Shown here in pieces: positions 24,485 through 36,771 of a DNA stretch of 64,000 nt. Location of the stretch: contig NZ_CP101464.1 of NCBI RefSeq assembly GCF_024362365.1, positions 1,364,001-1,428,000 of the forward strand. Reading direction: 5' to 3'. A program made the translations under genes and the position numbers. How positions within the stretch are numbered: the first letter of the stretch is position 1; each line of letters begins with the position of its first letter. The DNA is from Janibacter sp. CX7. Lineage in GTDB: Bacteria > Actinomycetota > Actinomycetes > Actinomycetales > Dermatophilaceae. Below the pieces are notes generated by a model, which was not told the origin of the DNA, did no database searches, and worked only from the letters and a program-made list of their open reading frames with translations.

Positions 24485-24922
24485 GTGGCGCTGTCGGAGC
24501 GCGAGCGGCAGATGCTCGAGGAGATGGAAGAAGCCATCCGGGCTGAGGACCCTCGATTTGCCTCGCAGATGAACGGCTCACGCGCGGTCGGGGGAGACCG
24601 CCGTCGCCTCGCCGTCGGCATCGTCGGTGCCCTCGCCGGTCTCGGCCTCGTCCTGCTCGGCATCAACACGATCATCTGGGTCGGCGTCGCCGGCTTCGTG
24701 GTCATCGTCGCGTCGGTCGCGCTGGCGCTGACCCCCGGGCGGCCCCGCGAGCAGCACGGTCTGGGCGTCGTCGGCTCCGACGGCACCGTCCGCAGCCCCA
24801 AGCCCCGTGGCCCCCGGTCGAAGGGGGGCGCTCGCCCCGCCCGGGCGAAGCGTCAGGGCAGCTTCATGCAGCGTCTCGAGCAGCGTTGGGAGCACCGTCG
24901 CCAGCAGGGGCAGGGCTGGTAG
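24485..24922 (+). CDS. DUF3040 membrane protein
   Basis: A 145-residue actinobacterial protein. The invariant DUF3040 start ALSERERQMLEEMEEAIRAE is followed by DPRFASQMNG, two adjacent hydrophobic helices (about 40-80) and a basic tail (RSKGGARPARAKRQ, then QRLEQRWEHRRQQ). The GTG start has a perfect AGGAGGTCACC ribosome site. The family is widespread in actinobacteria and of unknown function, often near cell-division genes. A TATCAT -10 box overlaps the dinB stop. Confidence 0.9.
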   Translation: MALSERERQMLEEMEEAIRAEDPRFASQMNGSRAVGGDRRRLAVGIVGALAGLGLVLLGINTIIWVGVAGFVVIVASVALALTPGRPREQHGLGVVGSDGTVRSPKPRGPRSKGGARPARAKRQGSFMQRLEQRWEHRRQQGQGW

Positions 24923-24991
24923 GTCCCCGGGAGCGTGGCTTCGGGGGTCTCGAGGGCTCGCTGGCGCTCGCCACCTCGACCACCGGGGCGA

Positions 24992-25507
24992 TCAGTGCGC
25001 GAGGACCCCGACGGTCCAGGTCAGCGCGATGAGGGTGGCGGCCGACAGCTCGATGCCCATGCTGTGCAGCACGCCGCGCAGGGCTGACTTCGTCGCCTGC
25101 CAGGCCCGCTCGAGGTCACGGAAGCGCACGTACTCGGCGGCGAAGACGCCGAAGACGAAGCCGATCGGCAGGCCGATGCCCGGGATGACGAAGAGGCCGA
25201 CGATCGCGCCGACGATCCCGAAGCCGAGCGTCATGCCGCCGACTCCCTCGCGCTTCATGCGCCGGCCGGGGATGAGGAACTGCAGGAGCAGGGTCACCGC
25301 GTAGATCGCCGCGACGACGCCGAAGGTCACCCACGCGGTCGTGCCGCCGGTGTAGCCGGCCCAGACGAGCACTCCCGCGACGCACAGGAGCAGCCCGGGC
25401 AGCACGGGGACGACGATGCCGAGGACACCCACGACGAAGAAGAGGATGCCGATCGCGAGAGCGATCGACGTCGGGTCGTGGGTGGCCTCGGCAGCCAGGG
25501 AGAGCAC
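24992..25507 (-). CDS. DUF456 family membrane protein
   Basis: A 171-residue protein with four or five hydrophobic helices. The repeated Gly-rich segment GGMTLGFGIVGAIVGLFVIP, followed by GIGLPIGFVFGVFAAEYV and an ERAWQATKSALRGVL amphipathic helix, is the DUF456 signature. It has no known function. It is convergent with the DUF3040 gene and ends 13 nt from the DUF7455 gene, which is read in the same direction. Confidence 0.88.
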   Translation of the reverse strand: MLSLAAEATHDPTSIALAIGILFFVVGVLGIVVPVLPGLLLCVAGVLVWAGYTGGTTAWVTFGVVAAIYAVTLLLQFLIPGRRMKREGVGGMTLGFGIVGAIVGLFVIPGIGLPIGFVFGVFAAEYVRFRDLERAWQATKSALRGVLHSMGIELSAATLIALTWTVGVLAH

Positions 25508-25520
25508 GGCCGGGGGCCGC

Positions 25521-25745
25521 TCAGCGCTCGTCGACGGGGGCCGACGCGGGGGTGCTCTCGTCGAGACGGGCGGTCTCGTCCTCGATGTCGGCGAGGTCCT
25601 TCAGTGCCGGGAGGTGCTCACGCCCATGGTGGGCGCAGAAGAGCAGCTCGCCGCCCGCGTGGAGGCGGGCGCGCACGTAGGCCTTGGCTCCGCAGCGGTC
25701 GCAGCGGTCGGCTGCGGTCAAGGGGCTGGCCAGGGTCGCGTTCAC
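25521..25745 (-). CDS. DUF7455 small zinc-ribbon protein
   Basis: A 74-residue protein with CDRCGAKAYVRARLHAGGEL and FCAHHGREH, a likely zinc site (Cys-x2-Cys plus Cys-x2-His). An acidic tail completes it. The family is common in actinobacteria, typically beside gyrase/topoisomerase IV or sigma-factor genes, as here (divergent from parE). The GTG start has a GGAAATGAGG ribosome region. A TTGACC element about 30-35 nt upstream of the likely start site indicates a vegetative promoter. Function unknown. Confidence 0.85.
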   Translation of the reverse strand: MNATLASPLTAADRCDRCGAKAYVRARLHAGGELLFCAHHGREHLPALKDLADIEDETARLDESTPASAPVDER

Positions 25746-25951
25746 GTGTGCCTCATTTCCTGCAGTGTTGCGTGGACGTCTCGGTCAACAGTCAAACACG
25801 CGAAAGCCTTCCCGTCCCGCACCCGTTCCGCGCGGCGTGACCGAGGGCACACCGTCGCGGCGCCACCGGCGGTGCCTCCCGGGCGTCGTCGGTGGCGCGG
25901 TCTACCCTGCGAGGAGCCCACCGACCCGACGACGCAAGGACGGCCCCCTTC

Positions 25952-28087
<2,136 letters not shown>

Positions 28088-28230
28088 GGCCGGCTGGGTC
28101 CGGTACGACGCGGCCCGTTTGGACACGATCTCGGCGCGTCGCCGCGTCGGTGGTTGCACGCGGACGTGCTCTGGGTCACGGTTAGGGGATCGGTGCGCGC
28201 ACCCGTGCACCCCCGACCCAGGGAGGACCC

Positions 28231-29670
28231 ATGTCCGACGTCGCCACCTCGGACCATGCCGCAGGTGAGGACAACACCGAGCTCAAGAGGGTCATGGGCC
28301 CCAAGCTCCTGCTCCTCTTCATCGTCGGAGACATCCTCGGTACGGGCGTCTACGCCCTGACCGGCGCGGTGGCCGGCGAAGTCGGCGGCGCCGCGTGGGC
28401 CCCCTTCATCGCGGCCTTCGTCGTCGCGACGATCACGGCCTTCTCCTACCTCGAGCTGGTGACGAAGTACCCGAAGGCCGGAGGTGCGGCGACCTTCATC
28501 CACAAGGCCTTCGGCCTGCACTTCCTCACCTTCATGGTGGCCTTCGCCGTCATGTGCTCCGGTATCACCTCGGCGTCGACCGCCTCCAACGCCTTCGCCG
28601 GGTTCCTCAGCGACGGACTCGGCCTCGACTGGGGCCCGAACCAGCTCCTGATCGCCGCGCTGGCCTTCATGCTCGTCATCGCGCTGGTCAACTTCCGCGG
28701 CGTCGGAGAGTCGGTCAAGGCCAATGTCGTGCTGACCCTCGTCGAGCTCTCCGGTCTGCTGCTCATCATCTTCATCGGCCTCTACGCCGTGACCCAGGGC
28801 AAGGCCGACTTCTCCCGCGTGATGGTCTTCGAGAGCGCGAGCGACAAGAACACCTTCTTCGCCATCACCATGGCGACCTCGCTCGCCTTCTTCGCCATGG
28901 TCGGCTTCGAGGACTCGGTCAACATGGCCGAGGAGACGCACGAGCCCTCGCGGATCTTCCCCAAGGTCATGCTCACCGGACTCGGCATCACCGGTGTCAT
29001 CTACGTCCTCGTCTCGATCACCGCGGTGGCCCTGGTCCCCGTCGGCGACCTCACCGACCCGGACAAGGCCTCGGCCCTGACGCAGGTCGTTGCTGCCGGC
29101 GCGCCCGGGCTGCCCTTCGACAAGATCTTCCCCTTCATCGGGATGTTCGCCGTCGCCAACTCGGCCCTGATCAACATGCTCATGGCCTCGCGCCTCGTCT
29201 ACGGCATGGCCCGCCAAGAGGTCCTGCCTCCCGGCCTCGGCGTGGTCCACAGGACCCGTCAGACTCCGTGGGTGGCCATCATCTTCACCACGCTGATCTC
29301 CTTCGGACTGATCAGCTACGTCGTCCTCGACAGCGAGTCGCAGGTCGTCGCGCTGCTCGGTGGCACGACCTCGCTCCTGCTGCTCGCGGTCTTCACCATC
29401 GTCAACATCGCGGTGCTGGTGCTGCGTCGCGACAAGGTCGGCCGCGAGCACTTCAGGGCCCCGACCGTGCTGCCGATCATCGGTGCGATCGCCTGCGCCT
29501 TCCTCGTCGGCCCGTGGGCCCGCAGCGAGGAGCAGCAGCAGCAGTACGAGATCGCCGCCATCCTGCTCGGTCTGGGCATCCTCCTCTGGGTCATCACCTG
29601 GTTCATCAACCGCGCGGTCTACGCCAAGAAGACCTACATGCGCGACCCGGAGCACATCGACCACGACTGA
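28231..29670 (+). CDS. APC-superfamily amino acid permease
   Basis: A 479-residue integral membrane transporter with about 12 helices. The first helix carries the unwound Gly motif LFIVGDILGTGVYALTGAVA typical of APC amino acid permeases. Further conserved stretches are FSYLELVTKYPKAGGAATFI, FFAMVGFEDSVNMAEETHEP and FAVANSALINMLMASRLVYG. Substrate unknown; the cationic amino acid (CAT) subgroup is suggested by the GFEDSVNMAEET motif. The ribosome site is GGGAGGACCC. It sits alone between parE and the convergent parC and ends at a strong bidirectional terminator. Confidence 0.9.
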   Translation: MSDVATSDHAAGEDNTELKRVMGPKLLLLFIVGDILGTGVYALTGAVAGEVGGAAWAPFIAAFVVATITAFSYLELVTKYPKAGGAATFIHKAFGLHFLTFMVAFAVMCSGITSASTASNAFAGFLSDGLGLDWGPNQLLIAALAFMLVIALVNFRGVGESVKANVVLTLVELSGLLLIIFIGLYAVTQGKADFSRVMVFESASDKNTFFAITMATSLAFFAMVGFEDSVNMAEETHEPSRIFPKVMLTGLGITGVIYVLVSITAVALVPVGDLTDPDKASALTQVVAAGAPGLPFDKIFPFIGMFAVANSALINMLMASRLVYGMARQEVLPPGLGVVHRTRQTPWVAIIFTTLISFGLISYVVLDSESQVVALLGGTTSLLLLAVFTIVNIAVLVLRRDKVGREHFRAPTVLPIIGAIACAFLVGPWARSEEQQQQYEIAAILLGLGILLWVITWFINRAVYAKKTYMRDPEHIDHD

Positions 29671-29681
29671 GCTCCACGACG

Positions 29682-29723
29682 CGAAGGGGGCGACACCGGC
29701 GATCCGGTGCCGCCCCCTTCGTC
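29682..29723. terminator. bidirectional terminator built from the CCCCCTTCGTC word
   Basis: CGAAGGGGGCG (29682-29692) pairs with CGCCCCCTTCG (29711-29721), and ACCGG pairs with CCGGT around CGAT. The terminator separates the convergent permease and parC genes. Its right arm contains an exact CCCCCTTCGTC. Confidence 0.85.
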
Positions 29724-29729
29724 ATGTCC

Positions 29730-32165
29730 TCAGAGGGAGCCGATGCCGCCGATCACGGCGGAGGCGGGGGTGCCGGAGCCGTCGCGGCGGCCGTCGGCCT
29801 CGGGCAGGGTGATCGCCACGCCGTTGGGCTGCGCGGCACGGGCGCCGGCGCGGCCCACCCAGGCGGTGACCAGCGCGTCCTCGCCCTTGAGGAAGCGGTG
29901 CGCGCGGACGCCGCCCGTGGCGCGACCCTTGCCGGGGTACTCGTCGAAGGAGGTGACCTTCCACGAGCCGGCATCGGTGCCCGGCAGCGCGTCGGAGGAG
30001 CCCGAGACGGTGACGACGATGTTGTCGAAGTTGAGGTCGACGGCGCCGAAGAAGACGACCTGGGCCCCGTCGGTGAGCCGGATGCCGGCGACACCGCCGC
30101 CACCTCGTCCCTGGGGCCGCACGTCGGCCGCGGAGAAGTGCAGCAGGCTGGCCTGGCTCGTGACGAAGACGAGCTCCTCCTCGCCGGTCGTCAGCTCGAC
30201 GGCACCGACGACGCGGTCGCCCTCCTTGAGCGAGATCGCCTCCCAGGAGTGGCCCTTGGGGTAGTCGGTGGTGACGCGCTTGACGATGCCGTGCGCCGTG
30301 CCCAGGGCCAGCCCGGGGGAGTCGGGCGACAGGCTCATCAGGGTCAGCGGGGTCTCGTCACCGGGCAGGTCGACGTAGGCCGCGAGCGGGGCACCGCCGG
30401 AGAGGGTGGGCGCGCCGTTGGAGGGCGGCAGGGTCGGCAGCTCGAGTGCCCCGAGACGCACGACCCGGCCGGCCGAGGTGACGACGGCGACCTCGCCGCG
30501 CGCGCTCGTGCGCACCGCGGCGACGATCGCGTCGTGCTTGCTGCGCCCGCCCTCGCGGCTGAGCGGCTCGGCGTCGCTCGTGCGGGCGAGCAGGCCGGTG
30601 CTGGAGAGGAGCACCCAGCACGGGTCGTCGGCGACCTCGAGCGGGGTGGTCGCGGTCGCCGGGGCGCCCGCGGACTCGAGCAGGACCGTGCGGCGGGGGT
30701 CGCCGTGCTTCTTCGCGACCTCGGCGAGCTCGCCGGAGATGAGCCGGGTCATGACCTTGTCGTCGCCGAGGATCTCCTCGAGCTCGGCGATCTGGGCGAG
30801 CAGCTCGCTCTGCTCCTTCTCGAGCTCGAGCTTGGAGAACTTCGTCAGCCGGCGCAGCTGCAGGTCGAGGATGAAGGTCGCCTGTACCTCGGAGAGGTCG
30901 AAGACCTCCTGCAGCCGGGTGCGCGCGATCGTCGCGTCGTCGCTGGAGCGGATGACCTGGATGACCTCGTCGATGTCGAGGATCGCGATGAGCAGGCCCT
31001 CGACGAGGTGCAGCCGCTCGCGGCGCTTGGCGAGCCGGTACTCGCTGCGCCGGCGCACGACGTCGCGTCGGAAGTCGACGTAGACGGTGAGCAGCTCCTT
31101 GAGGCCCATCGTCCGCGGCTGGCCGTCGACGAGCGCGACGTTGTTGATGGAGAAGGAGTCCTCCATCGGCGTCAGCTTGTAGAGCTGCTCGAGGACCGCC
31201 TCGGGGTTGAAGCCGTTCTTGATCTCGATGACGAGCTGGAGGCCGGACTCGCGGTCGGTGAGGTCCTTGACGTCGGCGATGCCCTGCAGCTTCTTCGACT
31301 GGACGGAGTCCTTGATCTTCTCGATGACCTTCTCGGGGCCGACGAGGTAGGGCAGCTCGGTGACGATGATGCCCTGGCGGCGCGGCGCGACCTTCTCGAT
31401 CCGGGTCGTCGCCCGCGTGCGAAAGCTGCCGCGGCCGGTGAGGTAGGCGTCGCGGATGCCGTCGAGGCCGATGATCCGGCCACCGCCGGGCAGGTCCGGG
31501 CCGGGGACGAACTTCATCAGGTCGTCGAGGCTGGCATCGGGGTGGGTCAGCAGGTGGCGGGCCGCCCCGATGACCTCGACGAGGTTGTGCGGCGGCATGT
31601 TCGTCGCCATGCCGACGGCGATGCCGGTCGTGCCGTTGACGAGGAGGTTGGGGTAGGCCGCCGGCAGCACCTCGGGCTGCATCAGCTGGTCGTCGTAGTT
31701 GGGGACGAAGGGGACGGTGTCCTCGTCGAGCCCGGTCACCATGAGCAGCGCGGCCGGGGCCATGCGCGCCTCGGTGTAGCGGCTCGCGGCGGGGCCGTCG
31801 TCGAGCGAGCCGAAGTTGCCGTGGCCGTCGACGAGCGGCAGGCGCATGGAGAAGGGCTGGGCCATGCGCACGAGGGCGTCGTAGATCGCCGAGTCGCCGT
31901 GGGGGTGGTACTTGCCCATGACCTCGCCGACGACGCGCGAGGACTTCACGTGGCCGCGCTCGGGCCGCAGGCCCATCTCGCTCATCGAGTAGAGGATGCG
32001 GCGGTGGACCGGCTTGAGGCCGTCGCGGGCGTCGGGCAGGGCCCGCGCGTGGATCACGGAGTAGCTGTACTCGAGGAAGGCATTGCGCATCTCGTCCGCG
32101 ACGTCGATGTCGACGATCCGCTCGGGGACGTCGGGCGTCGCGGGGGTGGCGGAACGGCGGGCCAT
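29730..32165 (-). CDS. parC: DNA topoisomerase IV subunit A
   Basis: An 811-residue DNA-breaking subunit of a type IIA topoisomerase. The start of the cleavage domain ([30 protein letters not shown]), the [20 protein letters not shown] stretch (quinolone-determining region) and the catalytic tyrosine in [11 protein letters not shown] are intact. A coiled coil lies around [20 protein letters not shown]. The C-terminal half is a degenerate beta-pinwheel (for example [25 protein letters not shown]). It lacks a clean GyrA box, which supports ParC over GyrA. ATG 32165 has a GAGGAG ribosome site. It pairs with parE, here convergent and separated by a permease. Confidence 0.92.
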   Translation of the reverse strand: MARRSATPATPDVPERIVDIDVADEMRNAFLEYSYSVIHARALPDARDGLKPVHRRILYSMSEMGLRPERGHVKSSRVVGEVMGKYHPHGDSAIYDALVRMAQPFSMRLPLVDGHGNFGSLDDGPAASRYTEARMAPAALLMVTGLDEDTVPFVPNYDDQLMQPEVLPAAYPNLLVNGTTGIAVGMATNMPPHNLVEVIGAARHLLTHPDASLDDLMKFVPGPDLPGGGRIIGLDGIRDAYLTGRGSFRTRATTRIEKVAPRRQGIIVTELPYLVGPEKVIEKIKDSVQSKKLQGIADVKDLTDRESGLQLVIEIKNGFNPEAVLEQLYKLTPMEDSFSINNVALVDGQPRTMGLKELLTVYVDFRRDVVRRRSEYRLAKRRERLHLVEGLLIAILDIDEVIQVIRSSDDATIARTRLQEVFDLSEVQATFILDLQLRRLTKFSKLELEKEQSELLAQIAELEEILGDDKVMTRLISGELAEVAKKHGDPRRTVLLESAGAPATATTPLEVADDPCWVLLSSTGLLARTSDAEPLSREGGRSKHDAIVAAVRTSARGEVAVVTSAGRVVRLGALELPTLPPSNGAPTLSGGAPLAAYVDLPGDETPLTLMSLSPDSPGLALGTAHGIVKRVTTDYPKGHSWEAISLKEGDRVVGAVELTTGEEELVFVTSQASLLHFSAADVRPQGRGGGGVAGIRLTDGAQVVFFGAVDLNFDNIVVTVSGSSDALPGTDAGSWKVTSFDEYPGKGRATGGVRAHRFLKGEDALVTAWVGRAGARAAQPNGVAITLPEADGRRDGSGTPASAVIGGIGSL

Positions 32166-32298
32166 GCTGGCGGTGCACTCCTCGGTGGGCGGGTGTCGAG
32201 CCCGTCCATCCTCACCCCTGGGCCGGCTCTGCCGCGGGACCGACACACGCCCGGTGGGCGCCCGGTCGGGCGGGGGAGGCCGTGGCAGGATTGGGGCC

Positions 32299-34983
32299 AT
32301 GACGGAGCTCCCTCCGGGGTACCCGGTCCACGCGGAGGCCGATGTCGTGCTGCGGGACGGCTCGGTCTGCCGTCTGCGTCCGATCAAGCCCTCGGACGCC
32401 GACGGTGTCCGTCGCTTCCACGCCGGCCAGTCCGACGAGTCGATCTACCTGCGCTTCTTCGCCCCGATGCGCAACCTCAGCGACCGCGACATCAAGCGCT
32501 TCACCGAGGTCGACTACGTCGATCGCATGGCCCTCGTCGCGACGATCCGCGACGACATCATCGGCATCGGCCGCTACGACCGGGTGAGCCCGCACAGCGC
32601 CGAGGTCGCCTTCAACATCTCGGACCACTACCACGGCAAGGGCATCGGCTCGGTGCTGCTCGAGCACCTCGCGGCGATCGCCTATGCGACCGACATCACC
32701 GAGTTCGAGGCCGAGGTCCTGCCGCAGAACCGCAAGATGCTCAGCGTCTTCTCCGACGCGGGCTACCAGGTCAGCCGGCGCTTCGAGGACGGTGTCGTCA
32801 CCCTCCACTTCGCCATCGAGCCGACCGCCGAGTCGCTGTCGGTGCGCTTCGCCCGCGAGCACCGCGCCGAGGCGCAGAGCGTGCGGGCGATGCTCCACCC
32901 GGACTCCGTCGCGGTCATCGGCGCGAGCCGCCGGGAGCGGGCGATCGGTCACCAGGTCCTCAAGCAGATCGTCGACGGCGGCTTCACCGGTCGGGTCCAC
33001 GCGGTCAACCCCGAGGCCGGGACCGTCCTGGGCCTGCAGGCCGAGCGATCCATCGGCGAGATCGAAGGGGGCGTGGAGCTGGCGGTCATCGCGGTGCCGG
33101 CGGACAAGGTCCCGCAGATCGTCGGCGAGTGCGCCGCCGCGGGGGTCAAGACGCTGCTGATCATCTCCTCGGGCTTCGCCGAGGTGGACGAGGACGGCGC
33201 GCGCATGCAGCAGCAGGTGCTGCGGCTGGCCCGCACCCACGGGATGCGGGTCGTCGGGCCCAACTCCTTCGGCCTGATCAACACCGACCCCGCGGTCAGC
33301 CTCAACGCGACGCTCACGCCGATCATCCCCGAGCCCGGCCATCTCGGGCTCTTCTCGCAGAGCGGTGCGCTGGCCATCGCCAACCTCGACTCGGCCGCCC
33401 GACGCAACCTCGGCATCTCGGTCTTCGCCTCCGCGGGCAACCGCACCGACGTCTCGGGCAACGACCTCATGCAGTACTGGGTCGAGGACGAGCGCACCCA
33501 CGCCGTCGGCCTCTACCTCGAGTCCATGGGCAACCCGCGCAAGTTCTCCCGGATCGCCCGCCACCTCGCGTCGAGCAAGCCGGTCATCGTCGTCAAGGCG
33601 GCGTCGGCCAACTTCAGCGCCCCGCCCGGGCACCGCGTGCGCCGACCGAAGGTCAAGCCGCACGCCTTCACCGCGATGCTCAACCAGGCGGGCGTCATTC
33701 GCTGCGAAAACGTCCACCAGATGTTCGACGTGGCCCAGCTGCTCGTCCACCAGCCCCTGCCGAGGGGCCGCCGGGTCGCCGTCGTCGGCAACTCCAACCA
33801 GCTCGTCGCGCTCTCGGCGGACAACGCCACCTCGCGCGGGCTCGAGGTCACCCACGGGCCGGTGGCCGTGCGCACCGAGGCCTCGGCGGCGGAGTTCCGC
33901 CGGGCCGTCGACGCGGCCTTCGACGACGAGCAGGTCGACTCGGTCATCGTCTGCTTCATCCCACCCGTCGGCGCCCTCGAGCAGGACGTCGTCGACGCGG
34001 TGCGGCACGCCGCCTCACGCTCCGACAAGCCCTGCGTCGCCACCCTGCTCGGCATGCGCGGCGTCGACACCGGCGGCGAGAGCGCTCACTTCGCCAACGA
34101 GTGGGGCGAGACCGAGGAGGGGCAACCGCGCCAGGCGATCCCGATCTACCCGATGCCTGAGGAGGCGGTGCGGGCGCTCGCGGCCGCGACGGACTACGGC
34201 GCCTGGCGGGACAAGGACAAGGGTGAGGCGGTCGTGCGTGAGGGGATCGACCGATGGGCCGCCCGGGCCCTGCTCGACCGGGTGCTCGCCGAGGACCCCG
34301 AGGGGCGGGCCCTGACGGCCGACGAGTCCCAGGAGCTGCTCGCCGCCTATGGCATCACCCTGTGGCCGCGGCGCGAGGTGGCCACCGCCGAGGAGGCCGT
34401 CCTCGCCGCCGAGGAGGTCGGCTACCCCGTCGTCGTCAAGTCCCTCTCGCCGCTCGTGCGCGGGCAGGCCGTCCTCGAGGGCATCCGCGTCGACCTGAAC
34501 GACGCCGATGCCGTCCGCGTGGCCTTCGAGACGATGGACCGGCGCCTGGCGCCGCTCGACGCCAACTACTTCGTCGTGCAGAAGATGGCCGGTACCGGCG
34601 TCTCCACGGTCTGCTCGTCGATCGAGGACCCGCTCTTCGGGCCGGTCGTCTCCTTCAGCATCGCCGGGGCGACGACGACCCTGCTCGACGACATCGCTTA
34701 CCGGATCCCGCCCCTGACGGACGTCGACGTGCGCGAGCTCGTCGAGGACCTCAAGTCGGCGCCGCTGCTCATGGGGCACGGGGGAGCGGCGCCGGTCGAC
34801 CGGGCGGCGCTCGAGGATCTCCTCGGTCGTCTGTCGCTCATGTCCGACGACTTCCTCGAGCTGTCGTCGGTGGAGCTCAACCCGGTCATCGCCCACCCCT
34901 CCGGCCTGACGGTCCTCGGCGCCGACGTGATGATCGCCCCCGCGCTCCGCCGGATCGACGCCAGTGCGCGGAGCCTGACCTGA
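32299..34983 (+). CDS. Pat-type GNAT acetyltransferase fused to an acyl-CoA synthetase-like domain
   Basis: An 894-residue protein. A GNAT acetyltransferase comes first (about 10-180; acetyl-CoA loop [15 protein letters not shown]). Then come a CoA-binding Rossmann domain ([20 protein letters not shown]), succinyl-CoA-ligase-like domains ([22 protein letters not shown] [12 protein letters not shown]) and a C-terminal ATP-grasp domain ([31 protein letters not shown]). Such NDP-forming acyl-CoA synthetase/GNAT fusions are protein lysine acetyltransferases that silence acyl-CoA synthetases. The GNAT-first order is opposite to E. coli PatZ. A CAGGAT box lies 7 nt before the ATG (leaderless). It is divergent from parC. 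Confidence 0.88.
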   Translation: MTELPPGYPVHAEADVVLRDGSVCRLRPIKPSDADGVRRFHAGQSDESIYLRFFAPMRNLSDRDIKRFTEVDYVDRMALVATIRDDIIGIGRYDRVSPHSAEVAFNISDHYHGKGIGSVLLEHLAAIAYATDITEFEAEVLPQNRKMLSVFSDAGYQVSRRFEDGVVTLHFAIEPTAESLSVRFAREHRAEAQSVRAMLHPDSVAVIGASRRERAIGHQVLKQIVDGGFTGRVHAVNPEAGTVLGLQAERSIGEIEGGVELAVIAVPADKVPQIVGECAAAGVKTLLIISSGFAEVDEDGARMQQQVLRLARTHGMRVVGPNSFGLINTDPAVSLNATLTPIIPEPGHLGLFSQSGALAIANLDSAARRNLGISVFASAGNRTDVSGNDLMQYWVEDERTHAVGLYLESMGNPRKFSRIARHLASSKPVIVVKAASANFSAPPGHRVRRPKVKPHAFTAMLNQAGVIRCENVHQMFDVAQLLVHQPLPRGRRVAVVGNSNQLVALSADNATSRGLEVTHGPVAVRTEASAAEFRRAVDAAFDDEQVDSVIVCFIPPVGALEQDVVDAVRHAASRSDKPCVATLLGMRGVDTGGESAHFANEWGETEEGQPRQAIPIYPMPEEAVRALAAATDYGAWRDKDKGEAVVREGIDRWAARALLDRVLAEDPEGRALTADESQELLAAYGITLWPRREVATAEEAVLAAEEVGYPVVVKSLSPLVRGQAVLEGIRVDLNDADAVRVAFETMDRRLAPLDANYFVVQKMAGTGVSTVCSSIEDPLFGPVVSFSIAGATTTLLDDIAYRIPPLTDVDVRELVEDLKSAPLLMGHGGAAPVDRAALEDLLGRLSLMSDDFLELSSVELNPVIAHPSGLTVLGADVMIAPALRRIDASARSLT

Positions 34984-35004
34984 GGCTGGGGCACAATGGC
35001 GGGC

Positions 35005-35601
35005 ATGCCCGCACACGCCGACCTCACCGCGATCAGCCTGCCTGACGCACTCACCGCCGACATCGAGCGGGCGGGCTACTACCCGGCGCTCGTCGGTGAC
35101 GTGGTCAAGGCGGCCGTGGGCACCGAGGAGGTCCACGGGCACCTCGTCCACCAGGAGACGACCTTCGACCAGGACACCGTGCGTCGGCACATCACCGTCT
35201 TCGCCCGCACGGCGACCCGCCTGGTCGTCGCGCACGCCGACGACTACCCCGACCACTTCTCCGGCGCGCAGGAGATCGCGACGGCGACGACCGAGTGCAT
35301 CCCGCTGTCGTCGGTGCGCGGCGTGATGCTCACGCACGTCGTCGGCGACCCCTCCCGCTACGTGCCGGGTTCCCTCGGTCGCGAGCTGACCCTCACCATC
35401 GGCTGGGGTGCCGTCAGCCGGGTCGACCTGCTCCCCGCGCTGTGCAACGACCCCGACTGCGACGGCGGCGACCACGGCTACGAGGGCACCATCGCGAGCG
35501 ACGACATCGCCCTGCGCATCAGCGCCGAGGCCGAGGGTCGGGTCGCGCTCGACCGGGCCATCGAGTTCGCCCGGGACCTCTCGGCGAGCATCGGCCACTG
35601 A
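35005..35601 (+). CDS. DUF5998 family protein
   Basis: A 198-residue soluble actinobacterial protein of unknown function. Conserved features are SLPDALTADIERAGYYPALV at the N-terminus, HLVHQETTFDQDTVRRHITV, and a short Cys motif in LCNDPDCDGGDHGYEGT (C-x4-C) that could bind metal. ATG 35005 is preferred to the in-frame ATG at 34996 because CACAAT (34992-34997) is placed 7 nt before it, and the upstream ATG would overlap that -10 box. It is followed 8 nt later by the phosphodiesterase gene, so the two are probably co-transcribed. Confidence 0.82.
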   Translation: MPAHADLTAISLPDALTADIERAGYYPALVGDVVKAAVGTEEVHGHLVHQETTFDQDTVRRHITVFARTATRLVVAHADDYPDHFSGAQEIATATTECIPLSSVRGVMLTHVVGDPSRYVPGSLGRELTLTIGWGAVSRVDLLPALCNDPDCDGGDHGYEGTIASDDIALRISAEAEGRVALDRAIEFARDLSASIGH

Positions 35602-35609
35602 TCCGGCGC

Positions 35610-36770
35610 ATGGCCCACCACGACCACGCCCACGGACCGCTTCTGCCGACCACCCCGCGGCTCGACCGCGTCCTGCCCGCCGTCGCCACGAGCCTGGGAG
35701 TGCCCGGGCTGACCAAGGCGGGAGACCGCCCCCTTCGTCCCGCCCGCCGGGCCGTCGTCGTCCTCGTGGACGGGCTCGGTGCCGCGCTGCTGGCCCGACG
35801 CGGCGGGCACGCGCCCTTCCTGCGGCGGCTCCTGCAGGACCCGCAGGCCGCCGTGACCATCGACTGCGGCTTCCCGTCGACGACCGCGACCTCGATGGGC
35901 ACCTTCGGCACCGGTGCCCTCGCCGGGGTCCACGGGCTCGTCGGCTACGAGGCCTACGACCCCGACACCGACAGCGTCTTCAACGAGCTGTCGTGGGAGG
36001 ACGGGCCGCAGCCCCACCGGTGGCAGCCGACCCCGACGGTCTTCGAGGCGGCGCAGGCGGCCGGGGTGGCCGTCACCCGCGTCGGACCGGGCTTCTTCGA
36101 CGGATCCGGGCTCACCGAGGCGGCCCTGCGCGGTGGCCGCTTCACCGCAGCCAACAGCCTGGCTGCCCGCGTCGACGCGACCGTGACCGCCCTGCGCGCA
36201 GCGCCGCGCTCGCTCGTCTACCTCTACTGGGGCGATGTCGACAAGGTCGGCCACGTCCACGGCGTCGGCTCGCTGGAGTGGGGCGAGGAGCTCGAGGAGG
36301 TCGACGCGCAGCTCGCCCGCCTCGCCTCCCTCCTCCCACACGACACGGCGCTGCACATCACCGCCGACCACGGGATGGTCGACGTCCCGCTCGAGTCCCG
36401 GCCCGACCTGGCGGACGACGCGGAGCTCGACGCCGGCGTGCGGCACGTGTCGGGCGAGCCGCGCTGCCTGCAGCTGCACGTCACCCCGGGTGCCCGTGAC
36501 GACGTGCTGGCGACCTGGCGTGGGCGGCTCGGCGACGACGCGCTCGTGCTCGACGCCGACGACGCGATCGCCCGCGGGTGGTTCGGTCCCGTGAGCGAGA
36601 CGGTGCGGCCGCGGATCGGCGACGTCATCGCCGCGATGACCGGCCCTGTCGCCGTCGTCGACTCGCGACGCCACCGCCCGGAGCTGCGGGCGCTGCTCGG
36701 CGTGCACGGCTCGATCACCGCCGACGAGGTCACGATCCCGTGGCTCGTCCTCGACGCCCAGGAGCAGTGA
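35610..36770 (+). CDS. alkaline-phosphatase-fold nucleotide pyrophosphatase/phosphodiesterase
   Basis: A 386-residue metal-dependent hydrolase. The first metal Asp is in VVVLVDGLGAALLARRGG. The Thr nucleophile lies in CGFPSTTATSMGTFGTGALA. A second metal set occurs in YWGDVDKVGHVHG, and the final one in HITADHGMVDVPLESR. These match the type I phosphodiesterase/nucleotide pyrophosphatase branch. No signal peptide is visible, so it is probably cytoplasmic. Substrate unknown. It is between DUF5998 and thymidine kinase with 1-8 nt gaps, suggesting an operon with a nucleotide-related role (inference). An exact CCCCCTTCGTC (35729-35739) is read as P-L-R. Confidence 0.88.
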   Translation: MAHHDHAHGPLLPTTPRLDRVLPAVATSLGVPGLTKAGDRPLRPARRAVVVLVDGLGAALLARRGGHAPFLRRLLQDPQAAVTIDCGFPSTTATSMGTFGTGALAGVHGLVGYEAYDPDTDSVFNELSWEDGPQPHRWQPTPTVFEAAQAAGVAVTRVGPGFFDGSGLTEAALRGGRFTAANSLAARVDATVTALRAAPRSLVYLYWGDVDKVGHVHGVGSLEWGEELEEVDAQLARLASLLPHDTALHITADHGMVDVPLESRPDLADDAELDAGVRHVSGEPRCLQLHVTPGARDDVLATWRGRLGDDALVLDADDAIARGWFGPVSETVRPRIGDVIAAMTGPVAVVDSRRHRPELRALLGVHGSITADEVTIPWLVLDAQEQ

Positions 36771-36771
36771 C

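Noticed and set aside
25892..25951. Upstream ATG start for parE
   Set aside because: It would lie before the TACCCT -10 box and adds a sequence unlike other ParE N-termini.
29730..32165. Assignment as gyrase subunit A
   Set aside because: No GyrA box (QRRGG-like) is visible in the C-terminal domain and the partner gene is of the ParE type; ParC is the better fit.
28395..34160. 1921-codon plus-strand frame across the permease, parC and pat
   Set aside because: It crosses a terminator and an intact minus-strand parC and has no homology-like features.
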